Positions 54,214 to 64,000 of a stretch of 64,000 bases of DNA are shown here, one piece after another; within the stretch, counting starts at the first letter, position 1; each line of letters starts with the position of its first letter. The notes below the pieces were generated by a model. The model ran no database searches. It was not told the DNA's origin and saw nothing but the letters and a program-made list of their open reading frames with translations. The stretch is from Ochromonas danica (Eukaryota; Sar; Chrysophyceae; Chromulinales; Chromulinaceae). The position numbers were made by a program, and so were the translations under genes. The DNA lies in the NCBI GenBank assembly GCA_015146655.1, contig VKHL01000006.1, positions 310,001-374,000 on the forward strand, given 5' to 3'.

Positions 54214-55962
54214 TCATGCCCACCAAGAGTATTGTGGCATAAAATGCAAGCGGAACTTATCTCCCACAATCTCACCAGATTTCAAAGAAGATGGCCACTG
54301 CTCCACTTCAATAGTCGATAGAAGACTGTCCAACTCTGACTCTCCTAATGTAACATCATAAAGCTTAACATAATTTAGCTTTGTTAGCATCACCATTGCT
54401 TGTACACTCTCATATCCTGCACCAGGAATTATCAAAACTTCTAAATTCTTACAAGCTCTCATCATCTCGCTGATCATCTTATCACTAAAGATGCACCGTA
54501 CTTGGATATCACCCGACTGCTTGAAGCAGAGCTCTTTCAGACCACACCCATATTCTATTATAGTTGCCAAGCTAGTATCATTGAAATCATGACGACCAAT
54601 CCACACAGTCAACTTCTGTAGACGAGGAAAGTCCCTCATCACATCCACTAAGATCTCTTCGGGCATAACAGCCTTTATATTGATTAGATATGGAGAAAGC
54701 TTTGACTTCATAAGAAGAGCACATTCATAATTCATGAAGTCACGGAGAAATGGAGCTTCCGACGTGACGAGTTCGTACTGGTTTCTCTCTAACAAATGAG
54801 ACAAACACTCTATCCACGCAACCTTCTCCTCTATCGTAATAGCACAACTATTACTATACTTTACCACATGAGCTTTATCATTGACTATAACAGAGACAGA
54901 CCTAATATCAAATCTATCCTTGTATTCAAAAGTTGTCAGTTGGGGACATAATAGATAGAATTGGGATAATACCAACATCTGATCAACATCTAAGCTGGAC
55001 ATTGTCTTCAATTGTAAAGTTCTTAACATTGGACAAGCTCTTCCGATAGCCAATAAAGACTCCTTGCTATCAAGAAAAGGTGAAATAGCACTTCCACAAT
55101 AACTCAATTCCACTGTCTCTAAGAGTCTTCCCGCAGAGGACAGATAGTCCAACAATATCTCCGTAGATGATGAGGATATCCCAGATAGGCTGATCTTCCT
55201 AAGATAGATAGAGGTCTTAAGCAAGGTTGCGATGATCCCATCATATGAAGAGGTCTTACAATGAAGTTGAAGTTCTTGCAAGCTGTTGGCTTGATGGACA
55301 AGCAGATGCCATAGATGATCTAACGAAAGTAATTTTGGAGACTGTTGAAATGAGAAGTCAATACTGATTAAACTATTCATTTCTATTCCATGGTGTAAAG
55401 CTGAGAGAATGAGGCTATCTAGTTCATTATCATAATTATCATCATCATCAACAACTCCTTCTTCTTCTTCCTTATTATTGTTGGATTGTTGGGTGATGAC
55501 TCGAATTCTGGTGAGATGGTAGCATTGCTTGAGAAAGCCACACAACTGATCTTCTAGTAATACCTTCTTGTCTAACAACTTGGACATAATCGACTTCTCA
55601 ACGATTCCATCAATCTCCATGGAATAAATAACTGAAGAGCAGTTGGGTGAAGACCCTAATACAAGGGAGACATCCTGTAGGACATTTAGTCTCATGGGAA
55701 ATCCTTCTGTTAGGAAGACTTTATGATGACCTAGCCACTGATAGAATAGACTCATTTCTTGATCAGAAAGTCTTCTTCTTCTATTCATGATCCCTATTGT
55801 TGTCATTCTGAGGTTCCACAAGGATGACATCCAGGCCATACGATCACTATGCCTCAGACAAGCAATATCCAATGCTGACAGATCTTGCCATGACGCTAAC
55901 CACTCAGAGTAAAGACAATGAAGGATGTCATGATCTAATTGCCAAAGCTGGGAAATCGACAT
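54214..55962 (-). CDS. Leucine-rich-repeat protein, possibly F-box
   Basis: A single exon of 582 residues. The N-terminus (LWQLDHDILHCLYSEWLASWQDLSALDIACLRHSDRMAW, residues 6-44) looks like an F-box-type helical motif of the kind used by plant and protist F-box-LRR proteins. Irregular leucine-rich repeats follow through the whole length: LQELQLHCKTSS, LRKISLSGIS, LLETVELSYCGS, LRTLQLKTMSS, LQKLTVWIGRHDF, LKELCFKQSGD, LEVLIIPGAGYES. An acidic Asn/Glu/Asp loop lies at about 164-182. If the F-box is real it would serve as the substrate subunit of an SCF ubiquitin ligase. No signal peptide. Confidence 0.8.
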   Translation of the reverse strand: MSISQLWQLDHDILHCLYSEWLASWQDLSALDIACLRHSDRMAWMSSLWNLRMTTIGIMNRRRRLSDQEMSLFYQWLGHHKVFLTEGFPMRLNVLQDVSLVLGSSPNCSSVIYSMEIDGIVEKSIMSKLLDKKVLLEDQLCGFLKQCYHLTRIRVITQQSNNNKEEEEGVVDDDDNYDNELDSLILSALHHGIEMNSLISIDFSFQQSPKLLSLDHLWHLLVHQANSLQELQLHCKTSSYDGIIATLLKTSIYLRKISLSGISSSSTEILLDYLSSAGRLLETVELSYCGSAISPFLDSKESLLAIGRACPMLRTLQLKTMSSLDVDQMLVLSQFYLLCPQLTTFEYKDRFDIRSVSVIVNDKAHVVKYSNSCAITIEEKVAWIECLSHLLERNQYELVTSEAPFLRDFMNYECALLMKSKLSPYLINIKAVMPEEILVDVMRDFPRLQKLTVWIGRHDFNDTSLATIIEYGCGLKELCFKQSGDIQVRCIFSDKMISEMMRACKNLEVLIIPGAGYESVQAMVMLTKLNYVKLYDVTLGESELDSLLSTIEVEQWPSSLKSGEIVGDKFRLHFMPQYSWWA

Positions 55963-56230
55963 GATCTCAAGACATCCAATTGTCTTTGGGTGATGTTTTT
56001 TGAATGGGGGTTGGTTTTTAGTGCTAAACTGGAAGTTTTAACTGCGAATTTCTCACTTGCTGGTTATTTATTGCATGTTGGGCAGTCTACCGGAAGCAAG
56101 AAATTTGGCTTTATAAGTCGTAAATAATAGCGGGCAGGGGAATTCCGGAATGCCGGGAAGGGTTCCGGTTGATTCTTTGATCTTTGACTGTCTGTTCATT
56201 ATCAGTTCTGGTTCGAAATACATTTATTAC

Positions 56231-57259
56231 ATGAATATGAGTGCACTCTTTCTCTTTTCTTCTTTCCTTATTTTAGTAACTGCCTATTCATCTTCCTTGA
56301 TCGATGAGAACTCGGTTCAATCTATTGCTTCGAGAAAATATCATTTCTTTTCTTCTGGGTCCTATCTTCCATTGAATGCCGTCGATCCTTTCCCAGATAA
56401 TCCTTTATATGTCTCACTTGAAGAATTTGCAGATTCCTCTTGTCTGAACACCATTAGAGTTTCAAAGTCTTTGATGAATGTCTGTATGGCGGATGACTGG
56501 CTGTCTGTTAAATTCTCATGTGGTACAGTAAAACACCTCTTCTTTCTCATCCTTGCTTGCTACCTTTGACTTCCTTTATTATTTTGGTACAGAGAATGAT
56601 CTTGGCTATCAACATGTTTACAGTGATTTGAATTGTGCTCAAATCTCCGACGAACCAGTCATCATCAATACCAACCAATGCCTTGCTCTTGCGGGGTCTT
56701 ATTATAAGTTGAAATGCAATGTTGTCAATCCCTATGACTATCCGAACAACACCTTTGTGGTTAACACGTAAGGAAGAATCCACTGCTTTCACTCACTCAT
56801 TGTATACTCTCTTCTCATTATGTTTATGCTAGGGTTTATCAATCCGGCATTTGTAACACTGAGATTCTTCAGACAAATGCCAACATCAATGAATACTGCT
56901 ATTCTTCAGATTTTTATGGGAAATCCTTCATGTATAAATGGCCTTATAGAATACTATATACAAATTCAAAGAATTGTACAGGACCCAGTGAGAAAAATGA
57001 TTTTTCCAGATTTGGTTGCTCTTTTGAAGTTGATAATGATGATTACGTCGATTTTGATGCTTATCAAACCTTTGCCCATGTGATGATGGGCGATAATGAT
57101 AATGGTGATGATGCTATGAGTGCATGGGATATAGCAGTCATTGCGGTGGGTTCATTCGTTGGTATTCTTCTTCTAGCTGGTGTTGTGTATTATTGTCTTC
57201 TCAAGAAGAAGTCAATACCCATGAGTTCTCAAACCAAGGCCTATAATTCAGTGGTGTAA
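56231..57259 (+). CDS. Type I membrane Cys-rich protein, anchored paralogue
   Basis: Exons 56231-56522, 56593-56767 and 56833-57259 (introns 70 and 65 nt) give 297 residues from MNMSALFLFSSFLILVTA (signal peptide). The ectodomain matches the protein at 52247-53120: NAVDPFPDNPLYVSLEEFAD, SCLNTIRVS, QCLALAGSYYKLKCNVV, YKWPYRILYTNSKNCTGPSE. After an acidic DDYVDFDAYQTFAHV linker comes a single transmembrane helix (about 252-274, IAVIAVGSFVGILLLAGVVYYC) and a short cytosolic tail (LLKKKSIPMSSQTKAYNSVV), where Lys-Lys-Lys gives the stop-transfer and YNSV could be a sorting signal. Function unknown; probably a surface receptor-like or adhesion protein. Confidence 0.85.
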
Positions 57260-58007
57260 TTAAGAGAAATTAATTAAGAGATTATCATCTGTAAATATTG
57301 GTAACCAAGTTTTACCAATAGTATATTATGCTAGACGTTGTATTGTTGCTTACCAGTAGCATGCGTTGATGACAGCATGTGAGCAAATTTGATAAAGATA
57401 AAGTATACATTCAGTTAGTCATCATGATTATTTATAGAAAAGTGGCATTCATTTGTGTAGTTGTTTATTACCCTGTCATAGCTTTTCATGATCACAACTC
57501 TTTCCAAATCCCACCAGACTGACTCTAACAACCTCCGGTAACAGGAATAGTCCACGCGGAGTCAATGAGTTACTGGGCTTTGAGCTATTAACAAAAATGA
57601 CTCCTTAGATCAGCCTTAACCACAAACTTCTTAAGCTTGACCGTCTGGGTGTTCAACATTCTCAGCTTACTACTCGTATTGTAAACCATGCTGAAATAGT
57701 CAATATGACCCTCATTTGAATATATCGTATGATTGACAACCAGGCCGAAAGTTAATTACTTTAAATTGGCACCAGCAAAATTGGTTCTAGCGTATTAACA
57801 TTATCATTCGCAAAAAGGAAAGAGAGTGAGAGACTCTCCCACTCAAGTAAGTCCGAGACATCACATCATCGTGCCTATATAGTGATCACCTTGTTCTTAG
57901 CCATCTCGGTGGTTCATGTGGAGAGCAATTTGTGTTCAGAACTTAGTTGCCATCAGAGAGCATGAAATAGTAAGGTGGCAATATGGCATAATACGCACAA
58001 GCACAAG
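57260..58007. other. Intergenic between convergent genes
   Basis: About 750 nt; no gene, RNA or repeat recognised. Confidence 0.4.
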
Positions 58008-59544
58008 TTAGGCAGCAATAATGCCATACACACGCTTTCGTTGTTCCCAATACCATTCCTCCACCTATAAATTGACACATGTCAGAACATGTAACGACGG
58101 ACAAGAATAGAATACTTACATCCCACTCTACAGATTTGCCACCAGGACTTGTGGGATCGAATCGGAGCATTGAAAGAGAATTTAACTCATCACAAAGCTC
58201 CTTTGCTCGTTCCAAGTGACCAGCTTGTCTGGCTTCTCGGATCTGTTTGGCAATTTGAGGCTTTCGTGATTCGAAGTCGCTCATTTGAGCCGCTAATTTG
58301 AAGTCTCCTTTGGTCTCGGCCAATCGTCTCAGCACTTCATAAGCAACCTCTTCATCCAACAGCGGAATGAGCAAGGCGTCCACTGCGCGACTTCCTTCTC
58401 GAGGTCTGGGTAGCTCACGCAAACCTGTTGCACGCAGTATGGCTCTCTTCTCGGTTGTCTTCAACCTCAGAAAAGTAGAAGCGTCGCTAATTTCGAAAGC
58501 TTTTGGTACGGTAGCGAGCATTTTACGACGACTGTTCTCAGCTTCACGCTGGAGTCGATCTTGCTCTGTTTTCCATATCCTGGCTTCTTGGGGCGTACTG
58601 AAATATGGACCCGAAATGGTCATCCTTTTGATGGATTCTCCAGTTGTAGCACTTACACGAATATCCGCTTCCAAGAGGCCATCGATGCAGCTGGTATCAT
58701 AAACGGAAGTGGGTATCACAATAGGCAATCCACTTGCAAAAGCGAGACCAATAAGCTCGTCCATTTGACACTTCACCAGGCAGGCCTCTGAAGATCCCTT
58801 GGTAGCTTGTTTAATGGATGAGAACTTCTGTGCAGTTAGTCTCCATCGACTCTTGCAATCCTTTCTTGCCACCAAGACAGCAGCACCCAGGGAATAAGAC
58901 TGTGCGGTAGGTTTATCCGCGATTTCAATCAGAAGACCGCGAATTATGAGATCGGCGAATCTGGGCATAGCATCAAGCAGTCCATGATAAGGAGAGGCTG
59001 CACTACCTTTCAATCGTAATGCTTCATAAATCTCTCGTCGAGCAGCAGTGTTATTGGTAAGATACATTGCATTACGAAGATTATCAAAGAGACCACCATT
59101 TCTATCTGTGATCACCTGTCCTGACCAAGATTTATAGACATTCAATCGATTATCTGAGGAAGACTGGATAGCACTAGCCAAGGGAGTCTCTAATTCCTCT
59201 GGAATACAGATGGGTAGTAACCCACGAGCAATGCATGACTCAGGGGATTTTTCTTGAATAATCATACGATCAGGTCCTAGATAGAAGGCAGGAGATCGTT
59301 CTTTAGTGGATATCTTATGTTCACCAATACATGGTAAAGGTCTTAAATTACGATATTCACGTGCTCGATATCCCACAGTACTAGACATGGACAAGGTGCT
59401 AGGATGATGACCATAATGACTATGATAATGATAATAATGGTGACTATCATAAGTTGTTGTCACCATCACTTTCCATCCTTGAATGATAGTAAGTATCATG
59501 AAGATCAAGAGAAGATAGGAAGTACGATTACTATGGATTTTCAT
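58008..59544 (-). CDS. Putative organelle-targeted protein with UVR-like C-terminus
   Basis: Exons 58120-59544 and 58008-58064 (55-nt intron) give 493 residues. Residues 9-22 are a hydrophobic signal (YLLLIFMILTIIQG), followed by a His/Tyr/Ser-rich leader (to about 60) that may be a transit peptide. The middle part (about 140-300) is structured: LDAMPRFADLIIRGLLIEIA, SLGAAVLVARKDCKSRWRLT, MDELIGLAFASGLPIVIPTS. A helical region with RARQ/KQIREARQAGHLERAKELCDEL near 430-450 resembles the UVR helix-hairpin seen in UvrB/ClpC. The terminal exon adds VEEWYWEQRKRVYGIIAA. I do not recognise the full-length family; plastid location is inferred from the leader only. Confidence 0.72.
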
Positions 59545-60202
59545 CTTAGAAGATGAAGATGATAATAGGAAATCATGCAGTCAATCTTACTGCTAAAAGG
59601 AGAGGTGAAGACTATGTCACACTATATTGACTTCTACTACAGTATGTCTTAGTCTAGAGGAGATGAAGTAGAGCAATCAACTAGTCTATCACTACCACAA
59701 CAACAACAGAAGAGAGACAGTGACAGTGACAGAGAGACAGACACAGTGACAGAGAGAGACAGAGAGAGGAGGAGGGGATCTTCAGTGGATAGATACAAAA
59801 TGAAGAAGTGTCTTCTTCTTCTTCTTTCAGTCACAGAAGAAGTTGACCTGCTCCTTCCACCTTCCACCCTCTCTCTGTGTGCAAACTGAAAAGAGAAAAG
59901 AGATTGGCAACAGGCAAAAGGAGGCTCACGTCATCCCTCTTAACTTCACAAGCAGTCATTCCAATCCTCACATCTTCAATCAAACCAATCTGATAGACTG
60001 TTTGTGGTGGACATGTAAATAACTCTATCTTCTGATTTCTATTGTGCATAAAATACATGCCGCTGATGGAGGACAAGATGAGTAAGGTGGGTCATCAACC
60101 TTCACAAGAAAATGACAAATTCCATCTGAATAACGAGAAGAAAGCAATTTATTTAACTACACTCATCAAATGACTACAATATACAATCTCACACTGATCC
60201 AC
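59545..60202. other. Intergenic with purine-rich low complexity and a possible small gene
   Basis: Contains GACAGTGACAGAGAGA-type low complexity at 59710-59780 and the doubtful small spliced gene listed separately. Confidence 0.4.
59649..60058 (-). CDS. Doubtful small spliced gene
   Basis: Exon 59930-60058 encodes MYFMHNRNQKIELFTCPPQT and QVYQIGL-like sequence that looks protein-coding. A gtgagc donor and an ...ttttcag acceptor (44-nt intron) join it in frame to 59649-59885, which encodes Arg- and then Ser/Leu/Cys-rich low complexity. The second exon is doubtful because it crosses the GACAGT repeats. No family recognised. Confidence 0.25.
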
Positions 60203-61111
60203 CTACACAGCATACCAACTATCCGTAACATCAGCACCTTCAGTATAGTATCTCCCAGTCACACTATGATCCACTGAGAGAGCTAACATAGCCGGAGTGT
60301 GAGAGCCCTGTTCAGCTGTTTTATATCCTTGATGAGAGCTCATATCCGTCTGACACCATCCAGGACAGCATGAATTCACAGCCAAGGAAGGCTCTTGCCG
60401 AGCCAGTACTTGACCCAAGACAATGAGACCCAACTTACTCAGTCCATAGCAAGTATTAGGCCATCCATAGTCACCATGATTACCAGCTTCAACAGCAGAG
60501 ACAAAGCGGTCCATCAGAGCACTCAACTTGTCAACGGTTAAGTCTGGAGCGGTAAACTCTGCTCTCAGATCAGCATTACGTAATATCTTTAATGGACCCG
60601 TCATAGAAGCCAGAATGACTACACGACCATCTGTAGATTTTCGAATTAAAGGCAGTAAAGCTTCAGTCGTCCATAAGGTTCCATAGTAGTTGGTATGAAT
60701 GGTAGGTCTGGCCTGTTCTTTGAAAGGTGTTGGATCGCTTCGTTTATAAGCCATTCCAGCATTATTGACCAGAATATCTAACTTGCCATAGTCATGCTCT
60801 AAGGCACTTGCGAAGTGTTGAATACTTTCCTTACTATTGATGTCTAATTGACGTGCTTCTACTTCATATCCCAGAGATCGCAAGGAGTTAGCAGCTGTCT
60901 GACCTGATTCCAGGTCTCGACAAGCTAGAATAGTGTGAACACCTCCTTCACAAAGCTTTTTGGCGATTTCGAATCCAATTCCCTAGAAGTGTTGTTATTA
61001 AAGAAGAAGAAAGCAGAGTTGCTAGGAAACACTTCCTAGGAGGTGTTTGGGAAAGGTTGGTGGATTGATTACCTTGTTAGCTCCCGTGACTACAGCCAAT
61101 TTTCGACTCAT
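60203..61111 (-). CDS. CBR1: Carbonyl reductase-like short-chain dehydrogenase
   Basis: Exons 61073-61111 and 60203-60982 (90-nt intron) give 272 residues from MSRKLAVVTGANK. The spliced TGANK-GIGFEIAKKL is the NADP-binding TGxxxGxG; NNAGMAYK, ILASMTG (catalytic Ser) and the active-site Y-G-L-S-K (YxxxK) with SCCPGWCQTDMS follow, matching CBR1 (277 residues), which reduces carbonyls with NADPH. The inserted segment between the Ser and Tyr is characteristic of the CBR1 monomeric group. The frame continues upstream to an ATG at 61270; that form would carry MGKTATTPRRDSAWCF, a hydrophobic LLSSLLFLLVI helix and a Thr run, possibly an ER/organelle form. The shorter start fits the family. Confidence 0.93.
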
Positions 61112-61528
61112 CTTTCCTGTTGTTAAAGCAGTTGTTGTAGTAGTGGTTGTTATTGTAGAAGATATAGTAGTTGTTTTGGTTGTGATTACTAATAGAAAGA
61201 GCAGTGAAGATAGAAGATGGTGGAAACACCAAGCAGAGTCTCGGCGGGGGGTTGTTGCAGTCTTTCCCATCAACACGATGAGATGAGGCACACCAAGACA
61301 GAGAAGGAGAGATAAGATGGACTCTGAATTGTTATTGCGCGGTAAAAGGCAAAGAACGGGTTTTGATCAACCAAAACATGTAAAAACACGTAGGCCACAC
61401 TTCATTTTTGCTGTCTTTCCAACACAATCAAATCCCGAATCACCTCTGGAAGGAAAGCAACAATGAGTGAAGAAGGTGAACTGAAGTCAACATCTTCTTG
61501 ACTTTTTCATTGATCTCTCTCTAATTTG

Positions 61529-62293
61529 ATGACAATGATAGTGCCTCTTAAGAAAGCCCACACTTGTCCTAAATTGAAGCTGTATTACTTTGATGCCCCT
61601 GCTTTGGTAAGTGAATATACACTATGATATACCTTTCTTTGCACTAAGAACGATCTAAAATCACTACTAACTACACTGTAGGGAGAAATCATTCGTCTTG
61701 TCTGTCACTATGGCAATCTTCCCTGGGAAGATGTTCGTCTCTCTATTGAAGAGTATGTCACTATGAAAGAGTCAGGCAAACTCGCCTTTGGTCAAGTACC
61801 TGCCTTACAAGTTAATGATAGTGATGTTTTCCTCTTCCAAAGTGCTGCTATCTTACGCTATGTTGGGAAGTTTGCTGGTCTCTATCCTGAAGATGATGTC
61901 CAGGCTGCTCTTTGTGACGCCCTCATAGATCAAGAGAAAGATATGTTCTCCGGATTGAACTGCTCTCGCTATCGTGAAAGATCAGGTTATGCTAGTCTTT
62001 CCTCTGACATGGTGGAGCAAGTCCGTAAGACTTTGAATGACGAAGTTCTTCCTCGTCATTTGCAGTATTTTGAGAACTTTCTGGCTCGTTCTCCTAGTGG
62101 CTGGCTGTTGGGTGGAGAGAAACCAACTATTGCTGACTTCGTTCTGGCTTTGCGTGTTGAATGGTTGGTTACTCCAGGCGTCAATGATGGCATCGACTCC
62201 AACCTCTTGGAGAGCTTTCCACACATGAAGGCATTGATTGCTAAGGTCAAGGCCTTGCCTGAGGTGGTCTCCTACTATGATTCCAAGAAATAA
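61529..62293 (+). CDS. Glutathione S-transferase (sigma-like)
   Basis: Exons 61529-61606 and 61682-62293 (75-nt intron) give 229 residues. The N-terminal thioredoxin-like domain has LKLYYFDAPALGEIIRLVC with the catalytic Tyr (the YF of LYYF) and GQVPALQVNDSDVFLFQSAAILRYVG, where cis-Pro and Q-S-A bind glutathione. The C-terminal helical domain includes GWLLGGEKPTIADFVLALRVEWL with the conserved ADF N-cap. Conjugates glutathione to electrophiles, or acts as an isomerase or peroxidase, in the cytosol. Two Met codons (61529, 61535) can start it. The divergent carbonyl reductase gene is another redox/detoxification enzyme. Confidence 0.95.
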
Positions 62294-62579
62294 GCACCAT
62301 TGTAATCCTTGGCAAAGAACACAATTATAGAATATTGATAGAGTAGATTTATTATGATTCGCTATATCTATCTTAATAACGGTAACACGTCATCAATGAC
62401 AACAAACCGAATTCATCCCAATTAGAAATATGGTGTGCCGTTAGTTCTTGTTGGGAGTGTGATTTGCAGTCAAACTGTTGTTTCAATTACTTTAGAGAGG
62501 GACATCAACTGGATCATCAAGAAGATTGAACAACTAGAAGATCCAGCATGCAATATAACGAAAAGGGATCCAAACGATC

Positions 62580-63343
62580 TTACAGGGTGGTCTGATCTTT
62601 GAACTCCTCAGAACGAGCAGCTTTGACCAGGTTGCTGATTGCCTTAAAGCTAGCATGATCAGCAGCTCGCATGAGCTCGAAAGCGATGGAAGAAGCTGTG
62701 GTGAGCACAGCTCCTGAGTCTCTCATTTTCTGCAAAGCCACTGTGCGATCATAGGGCCTACATATTCAGTGCCACATATGCAGCAGATCAGAAGAGATTA
62801 TTTGTTGCTGGAAACACAAGAAAATAATAATAAAATTCTTACTTTTGACTAGAAAGTGCATCACAAATGAGGTGAACATTGTAGCCTGCCTCTAGCAGAT
62901 CCAAGGTAGTCTGTTGCACACAGACATGGGTCTCGATACCACACAAGAGAATCTGTGCCATATTAATATCGCATGGTTTATAAGTGACATTGAACTCCAA
63001 GCAAATACATTTAAGACATACGTATTCTTACATTGCGAATATCAGGCTTGGCGGTTAGCACATTGCGCACTTCTGGAACCAACATGGAGAACTGCATCTT
63101 GCTGAACTTAGGCACGTCTTCCTCCAGCACTAACTCTGGGACAAGGTTACCTAAAGCCTTAGGATACTGCTCAGTCGCTAAGCGAGGAACCTTGAGAGTG
63201 CGGCACACGTCATTGAGAAAGGAGGTTTGTGCGATAACAGTGGGCATATTGTGGATTAAAGGACGAAATCGTTCTTGTACATCACAAATGAAAAGAATAG
63301 AATTAGCAGGTGTAGGACGGAACCTTAACGCAGCAGACGCCAT
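62580..63343 (-). CDS. Isochorismatase-domain hydrolase (ISOC1/ISOC2-like)
   Basis: Exons 63032-63343, 62843-62952 and 62580-62757 (introns 79 and 85 nt) give 199 residues from MASAALRFRPTPANS. ILFICDVQERFRP holds the catalytic Asp; TEQYPKALG, then KMQFSMLVPEV (Lys), and ILLCGIETHVCVQQTTLDLLEAGYNVHLICDALSSQ with the nucleophile Cys of the cysteine-hydrolase fold. The order matches human ISOC2 (205 residues). The substrate is unknown. An upstream in-frame ATG (63439) adds a hydrophobic leader (AAVLLLPLVVQFIIIAFLLPTSI) that reads like a signal peptide, so an alternative secretory or plastid form is possible. Confidence 0.92.
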
Positions 63344-63712
63344 GATACTTGTAGGTAATAAGAATGCAATTATGATGAACTGCACCACGAGAGGGAGGAG
63401 GAGCACAGCAGCAGTTTTCGACCCCATCGCATTCCACATTCTGCTGCTTGGTGTTCTGCTTCAAGAAGCACTTCGGCAGAAGTCGTTTTCACACGAAAAT
63501 GCACCCCAACACCCCAACACACCCTCACCCCAAAACACCAATACCCGAATATACCAATGTCCGGACATCAAAACCATCGCCAAATCTGGACATCCAACAT
63601 CCCAACAGTCATGATACGTTAAACGCATTTGTTATCAGATAAACACAAGTTTATTGATGTGAGGGTTGGGGGCGATGACATCAAATCAAAAGAAGTATGA
63701 CAGATTTTCTAG

Positions 63713-64000
63713 ATGGTTGATCAACAAACTTTTCGATCTATCTATCAATCACTTCCTAGAGAAGATGATTTCTATACTCCTCTTGATACTAATCAATCAA
63801 ATAATTCTTCTATTGATGATGACAGTGAAGAAGATGATCATCATCTTCTAGATCCTTGTGAAATTGTTGAGTTAGGTTTAGCCAAAGAAGTAATCAGTGA
63901 TGAACTTTACTTCCCAGCACATCCTACAAGGAATTGGATACGATGTCATCTCACTGTGACAGAGACAGGAGGATATCGATTCTATCTAGAAGGCAAGAGG
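63713..64000 (+). CDS. Partial gene of unknown function (5' end only)
   Basis: An open frame from ATG 63713 to the window edge: 96 residues, no stop. The first half is Asp/Asn/Ser-rich (SIDDDSEEDDHHLLD); the second half looks folded: CEIVELGLAKEVISDELYF, PAHPTRNWIRCHLTVTE, GGYRFYLEGKR. The strand-like IRCHLTVT...YRFYLEGKR could begin a Tubby-type barrel, but this is a weak guess. An overlapping frame (63666-63851) is a shadow. Confidence 0.6.
   Translation, partial: MVDQQTFRSIYQSLPREDDFYTPLDTNQSNNSSIDDDSEEDDHHLLDPCEIVELGLAKEVISDELYFPAHPTRNWIRCHLTVTETGGYRFYLEGKR

Overview
This window is nuclear DNA from a unicellular eukaryote. Genes are closely packed on both strands, most have zero to eight short introns (about 55-110 nt, GT-AG), intergenic gaps are mostly 0.1-1.5 kb, and there are no operons or ribosome binding sites. 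Several signs suggest an alga with a complex (secondary) plastid, most likely a photosynthetic stramenopile: bZIP basic regions of the RRERNRMHAKKTRDRKK type, a short V-R-Y...ILIPSR-x-EY motif that I associate with diatom-like proteins, and proteins with a signal peptide followed by a Ser/Arg-rich leader (YqeY-like protein, NYN protein, the protein at 58008-59544). The assignment is an inference; I cannot name the species. Exon boundaries were placed by hand from GT-AG sites, reading-frame continuity and protein family alignment from memory.

Layout. 1-6.4 kb: the 5' end of a SYS1 Golgi gene, an ankyrin-RING ubiquitin ligase, flavohaemoglobin (NO dioxygenase), a thioredoxin-like gene whose second intron is almost entirely a (GT)n microsatellite, and a membrane or secreted protein. 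6.5-12.5 kb: two cGMP-dependent protein kinase genes head to head, with 2.35 kb near-identical arms but diverged first exons and promoters. 12.8-19.9 kb: FRA10AC1, a membrane protein, an RCC1-LRR protein, a foldback element and an orphan gene. 20.4-26.5 kb: a nine-exon gene fusing a METTL13-type methyltransferase, a SKICH-like region and a UBE3D-type region, then an NYN-(OST-HTH-like)x2-SAP protein. 27-33.4 kb: a small orphan, a double-bZIP transcription factor, an MDP-1 phosphatase and an SLC37-type sugar-phosphate transporter. 33.7-49.5 kb: an insulysin-type M16 protease, a cyclic nucleotide phosphodiesterase, a Trf4/TENT4 poly(A) polymerase, an acidic coiled-coil protein, a TALE homeobox factor, a Cys-rich probable surface protein, a multi-pass membrane protein and YqeY. 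50.4-64 kb: tRNA-Ala(UGC), DPH7, a pair of secreted/membrane-anchored paralogues flanking an LRR protein, a putative organelle protein, carbonyl reductase, glutathione S-transferase, isochorismatase and the start of one more gene.

Shared themes: cyclic-nucleotide signalling (two PKGs and an N-myristoylation-motif PDE 26 kb apart); translation and RNA quality control (DPH7 and a METTL13-type domain, both of which act on translation elongation factors in known families, tRNA-Ala, TENT4, NYN nuclease); and detoxification (flavohaemoglobin, GST, carbonyl reductase). The strongest candidates for something undescribed are the methyltransferase-SKICH-UBE3D fusion, the PKG inverted pair, the double bZIP and the soluble/anchored paralogue pair. 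No intact transposon, provirus, CRISPR array or organellar sequence was seen.
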